Source: JAGPUQ01 sp036677085 (GTDB lineage: Bacteria; Pseudomonadota; Gammaproteobacteria; Pseudomonadales; Porticoccaceae). Taken from it: a stretch of DNA of 64,000 bases. The stretch covers positions 1 to 64,000 of the forward strand of contig JAKFFI010000037.1 of the NCBI GenBank assembly GCA_036677085.1, written 5' to 3'. Below the pieces are notes generated by a model that saw nothing but the letters and a program-made list of their open reading frames with translations, was not told the DNA's origin and ran no database searches. Made by a program: the position numbers and the translations under genes. Shown here one piece after another: positions 61,478 through 64,000 of the stretch (its first letter is position 1; the number at the start of each line of letters is the position of its first letter).

Positions 61478-61951
61478 GTGAATGACGACCCGAGTGTGCA
61501 TATCGCCCGCCGTTGCGCGGCCGCGATCCTGGAGCGGGACCCCACGGTGGCGCGGCTGGGCATCGTGTTGCTCGACGTGGCGCCCGGTCGTGCGCGGCTG
61601 TCGCTCAAGGTGGGTCCGGAGATGCTCAATTCCCTGGGCAACTGTCATGGCGGGACCAGCTTTACCCTCGCCGATGTCGCCTTTGCGGTGGCTTGCTCTT
61701 CCACCAACCAGGCCGGGGTCGGTGCGCATTGCGCGATCGATTATCTGCGGCCCGCGGCGCTGAACGACGTCCTCACCGCCACCGCCGTGGTCAGCCACCA
61801 GGGCAGCTCCGCGAGTCTGGTGGATGTGGATGTCACCGATCAAAACGGCCGCCGCATCATCCAGTTGCGGGGCCGCTCCCACAATTTCGGCAAGCCCTTT
61901 CTGAGCGCGGCCGAGCTTGACGCCGATACTGCATCCCACCCGGAGGTTTGA
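61478..61951 (+). CDS. PaaI-family hotdog-fold thioesterase
   Basis: This protein has 157 residues from the GTG at 61478, with AGGAG nine bases upstream. LNSLGNCHGGTSFTLADVAFAVACSS is the PaaI active-site helix with its Asn and Asp, and ALNDVLTATAVVSHQGSSASLVDVDVTDQNGRRIIQLRGRSHNF follows. PaaI enzymes hydrolyse ring-hydroxylated phenylacetyl-CoA, but no other paa gene is here, so the substrate is open. Its stop overlaps the next start by one base. Confidence 0.85.
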   Translation: MNDDPSVHIARRCAAAILERDPTVARLGIVLLDVAPGRARLSLKVGPEMLNSLGNCHGGTSFTLADVAFAVACSSTNQAGVGAHCAIDYLRPAALNDVLTATAVVSHQGSSASLVDVDVTDQNGRRIIQLRGRSHNFGKPFLSAAELDADTASHPEV

Positions 61952-63924
61952 TGAAACTGCTTTGGGAACCCTCTGCCGAGTTTCGGCGGCAGACCAACAT
62001 GACCGCCTATATGCACTGGCTGGCGGATGCGCGCGGGCTGAAGTTCGCCGATTACGCCGCCCTGCAACGGTGGTCGATCGCCGATCTGGAAGCCTTCTGG
62101 CAGAGCATCTGGGATTACTATCAGGTGCAGTCCAGCACACCCGTCGCGCGTGTGCTGTCGAGCCACGCCATGCCGGGGGCGCAGTGGTTTGCCGGCGCCA
62201 GCCTCAATTTTGCCGAACACATTTTTCGCGGCCGCAGCGACGCGCGTCCCGCCCTGCTGGCGGCGGACGAACAGCGCGATCCGCGCGCACTGAGCTGGGC
62301 CGATCTGGAAGCCCGGGTGGCGTCGGTCGCCGCCTATCTGCGCGGTCTCGGCGTGGCGCCGGGTGATCGGGTGGTCGCTTACCTGCCCAATATTCCCGAG
62401 GCGCTGGTCGCCTTTCTGGCCGCGAGCGCCATCGGCGCCGTGTGGTCGAGCTGCTCGCCCGACTTCGGCACCAACAGCGTCGTGGATCGCTTCCAGCAGA
62501 TCGCGCCCAAGGTATTGATCGCCGTGGATGGCTACGGCTACAACGGCAAGACCATCGACCGCGTGGCGGAGTTGGGGCAGCTGCAGGGCGCGCTGCCCAG
62601 TCTCGAACGCATCCTGCTGATCGATCACCGGGGCGGTGCCGGGCGTTGCGTACTCCCCGGAGTCGATGCCTGGGAGCAGGTGCTTGCGAAATCCGCCGGA
62701 CCTCTGCATTTCGCGTCATTGCCCTTCGATCATCCGCTCTGGGTGCTGTATTCCTCGGGCACCACCGGCATTCCCAAAGCCATCACCCACAGCCACGGCG
62801 GTGTGCTGCTGGAGCAGCTCAAGCATCTGGGCCTGCACTGCGATGTGAAGCCGGGAGACCGGTTTTTCTGGTACTCCACCACCGGCTGGGTGATGTGGAA
62901 CATCGGCCTGTCGGTGCTGCTGCTGGGCGCGGTGCCGGTGATCTACGACGGCAACCCCGGCTATCCCGATCAAAACCGTCTCTGGGCCATGGCCGAACGC
63001 GCCCGCCTCACCCACTTCGGAACCGGCGCGGCCTACCTGATCGCCTGCATGAAAGCCGGGCTCAAGCCGGGCAGTGACTTCGATCTGACGTCCCTGCGCG
63101 TGATGGGCTCGACGGGTTCGCCGCTGCCGGAAGAGGCGTTCGAATGGGTCTACCAAAGCGTCAAGCCCGATCTCTGGCTGCTCTCCATGAGCGGCGGTAC
63201 CGACATCGCCTCGGCCTTTGTCGGCGGCTGTCCGCTGTTGCCGGTGCACGCCGGCGAAATCCAGTGCGCGCTGCTGGGCGTCGATGTGCGCGCCCTCGAT
63301 GAAGCGGGCAACACGCTGGTGGGCGAGGTCGGCGAGATGGTGGTCATGGAACCCATGCCGTCGATGCCGATTTATTTCTGGAACGACGCGGACGACCGGC
63401 GCTACCGGGAGAGTTATTTCGAGGATTATCCCGGACGTTGGCGCCACGGCGACTGGATGCGCGTATCCGCACAGGGCACCATCCAGATTCTGGGCCGCTC
63501 GGACTCCACCCTGAACCGGGGCGGTGTCCGTATCGGCACCAGCGAGGTGTACCGGGGCGTCGAACTGGTTGATGCCGTTGCCGACAGTCTCGCGGTCAGT
63601 ATCGAGCTGCCTGGCGGCGGGCATTATCTGCCGCTGTTCGTCCAGCTCAAGCCCGGACTGGAACTCGATGTCGATATCAAGACCGCGATCAATCAATCGC
63701 TGCGGACCAATTTCTCGCCCCGCCATGTGCCGGACGCCATCTTCCAGATCGACGAAGTGCCCTACACGCTGACTGGCAAGAAGATGGAAACACCGGTAAA
63801 GAAAATCCTCATGGGCGTCGCCCCGGAGAAGGCGGCCAACCGCGATGCCATGAAAAACCCCGCCAGTCTCGATTATTTTCTCGCCTTTGCGGCAAACATG
63901 CGCAAGGAACTTCCATCCCGCTAG
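61951..63924 (+). CDS. Acetoacetate-CoA ligase
   Basis: This enzyme activates acetoacetate with ATP and CoA, feeding ketone bodies or polyhydroxybutyrate breakdown products into acetyl-CoA metabolism. It has 657 residues. The ANL-superfamily ATP motif is VLYSSGTTGIPKAITHSHGG, the A5 core is GSTGSPLPEEAF, A7 is RWRHGDWMRVSAQGTIQILGRSDSTLNRGGVRIGTSEVY, and the catalytic Lys is in YTLTGKKMETPVKKIL. CGGAGG precedes the ATG. The gene is coupled to the thioesterase gene, so the pair may balance CoA esters. Confidence 0.92.
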   Translation: MKLLWEPSAEFRRQTNMTAYMHWLADARGLKFADYAALQRWSIADLEAFWQSIWDYYQVQSSTPVARVLSSHAMPGAQWFAGASLNFAEHIFRGRSDARPALLAADEQRDPRALSWADLEARVASVAAYLRGLGVAPGDRVVAYLPNIPEALVAFLAASAIGAVWSSCSPDFGTNSVVDRFQQIAPKVLIAVDGYGYNGKTIDRVAELGQLQGALPSLERILLIDHRGGAGRCVLPGVDAWEQVLAKSAGPLHFASLPFDHPLWVLYSSGTTGIPKAITHSHGGVLLEQLKHLGLHCDVKPGDRFFWYSTTGWVMWNIGLSVLLLGAVPVIYDGNPGYPDQNRLWAMAERARLTHFGTGAAYLIACMKAGLKPGSDFDLTSLRVMGSTGSPLPEEAFEWVYQSVKPDLWLLSMSGGTDIASAFVGGCPLLPVHAGEIQCALLGVDVRALDEAGNTLVGEVGEMVVMEPMPSMPIYFWNDADDRRYRESYFEDYPGRWRHGDWMRVSAQGTIQILGRSDSTLNRGGVRIGTSEVYRGVELVDAVADSLAVSIELPGGGHYLPLFVQLKPGLELDVDIKTAINQSLRTNFSPRHVPDAIFQIDEVPYTLTGKKMETPVKKILMGVAPEKAANRDAMKNPASLDYFLAFAANMRKELPSR

Positions 63925-64000
63925 GTTCCGGTGCGCCAGGACGGTGCCGCGCCGCCGTTTCTGACCGGCGGGCGATCACCGTCCCGGGCGCCGAGGCGGC
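63925..64000. other. Window end
   Basis: The last 76 bases show no recognisable gene; any downstream gene lies outside the window. Confidence 0.5.

Overview
The window is a GC-rich chromosomal segment of a gammaproteobacterium. The evidence is gene order: rpsP-rimM-trmD-rplS, xerD-dsbC-hom-thrC-recJ, sfsA/dksA-gluQ-pcnB-folK-panB, and a complete mla operon. A full ectoine and hydroxyectoine cluster with its own aspartokinase, plus nhaA, points to a halophilic or marine lifestyle. No species can be named from sequence alone. I saw no rRNA or tRNA genes, no CRISPR array and no prophage.

Layout. 0-1 kb: the end of an IS3-family element that has cut rtcB in two, followed by a DUF72 remnant. 1-4.4 kb: divergent oxyR/katG for peroxide defence. 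4.4-7.5 kb: an accessory patch with a pentanucleotide repeat, a secreted DUF4215-type protein, a Phd/RelE-type toxin-antitoxin pair, and scraps of a REP-associated transposase and an Rhs protein. 7.5-14.3 kb: an aldehyde dehydrogenase, gpsA, sixA, hydrolases, folE and an SDR. 14.3-24.3 kb: ribosome and tRNA maturation genes, xerD, dsbC, threonine biosynthesis, recJ and an MFS transporter.

24.5-30.9 kb: ectR-ectABCD-ask. A decayed copy of the 3' end of the ferritin-like gene lies on one side and the intact gene on the other, so the cluster sits between direct repeats. The ectR/ectA gap holds an EctR-like pseudopalindrome over divergent promoters and a possible Lys-rich leader peptide coupled to ectA. 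31-35.4 kb: zinc traffic, with a CDF exporter convergent with an importer set (small His-rich protein, porin-like protein, binding protein, permease) that has no ATPase gene here. 35.6-41.9 kb: nhaA with a structured leader, a deazaflavin-type oxidoreductase, an uncharacterised three-gene set, and a YeeE/YedE pair divergent from a two-cysteine ArsR repressor of the SqrR/BigR type.

41.9-53.5 kb: panB, a dNK-type kinase, folK, pcnB, gluQ, dksA, an aminotransferase, sfsA, htpX behind a sigma-32-like promoter, and small envelope and metabolic genes. 53.5-64 kb: a repeat-containing hypothetical, fumC, mlaFEDCB-mlaA for outer-membrane lipid asymmetry, rep helicase, a PaaI-type thioesterase and acetoacetate-CoA ligase. 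The most unusual parts are the repeat-bounded ectoine cluster, its regulatory region, the ATPase-less zinc locus and the nhaA leader.
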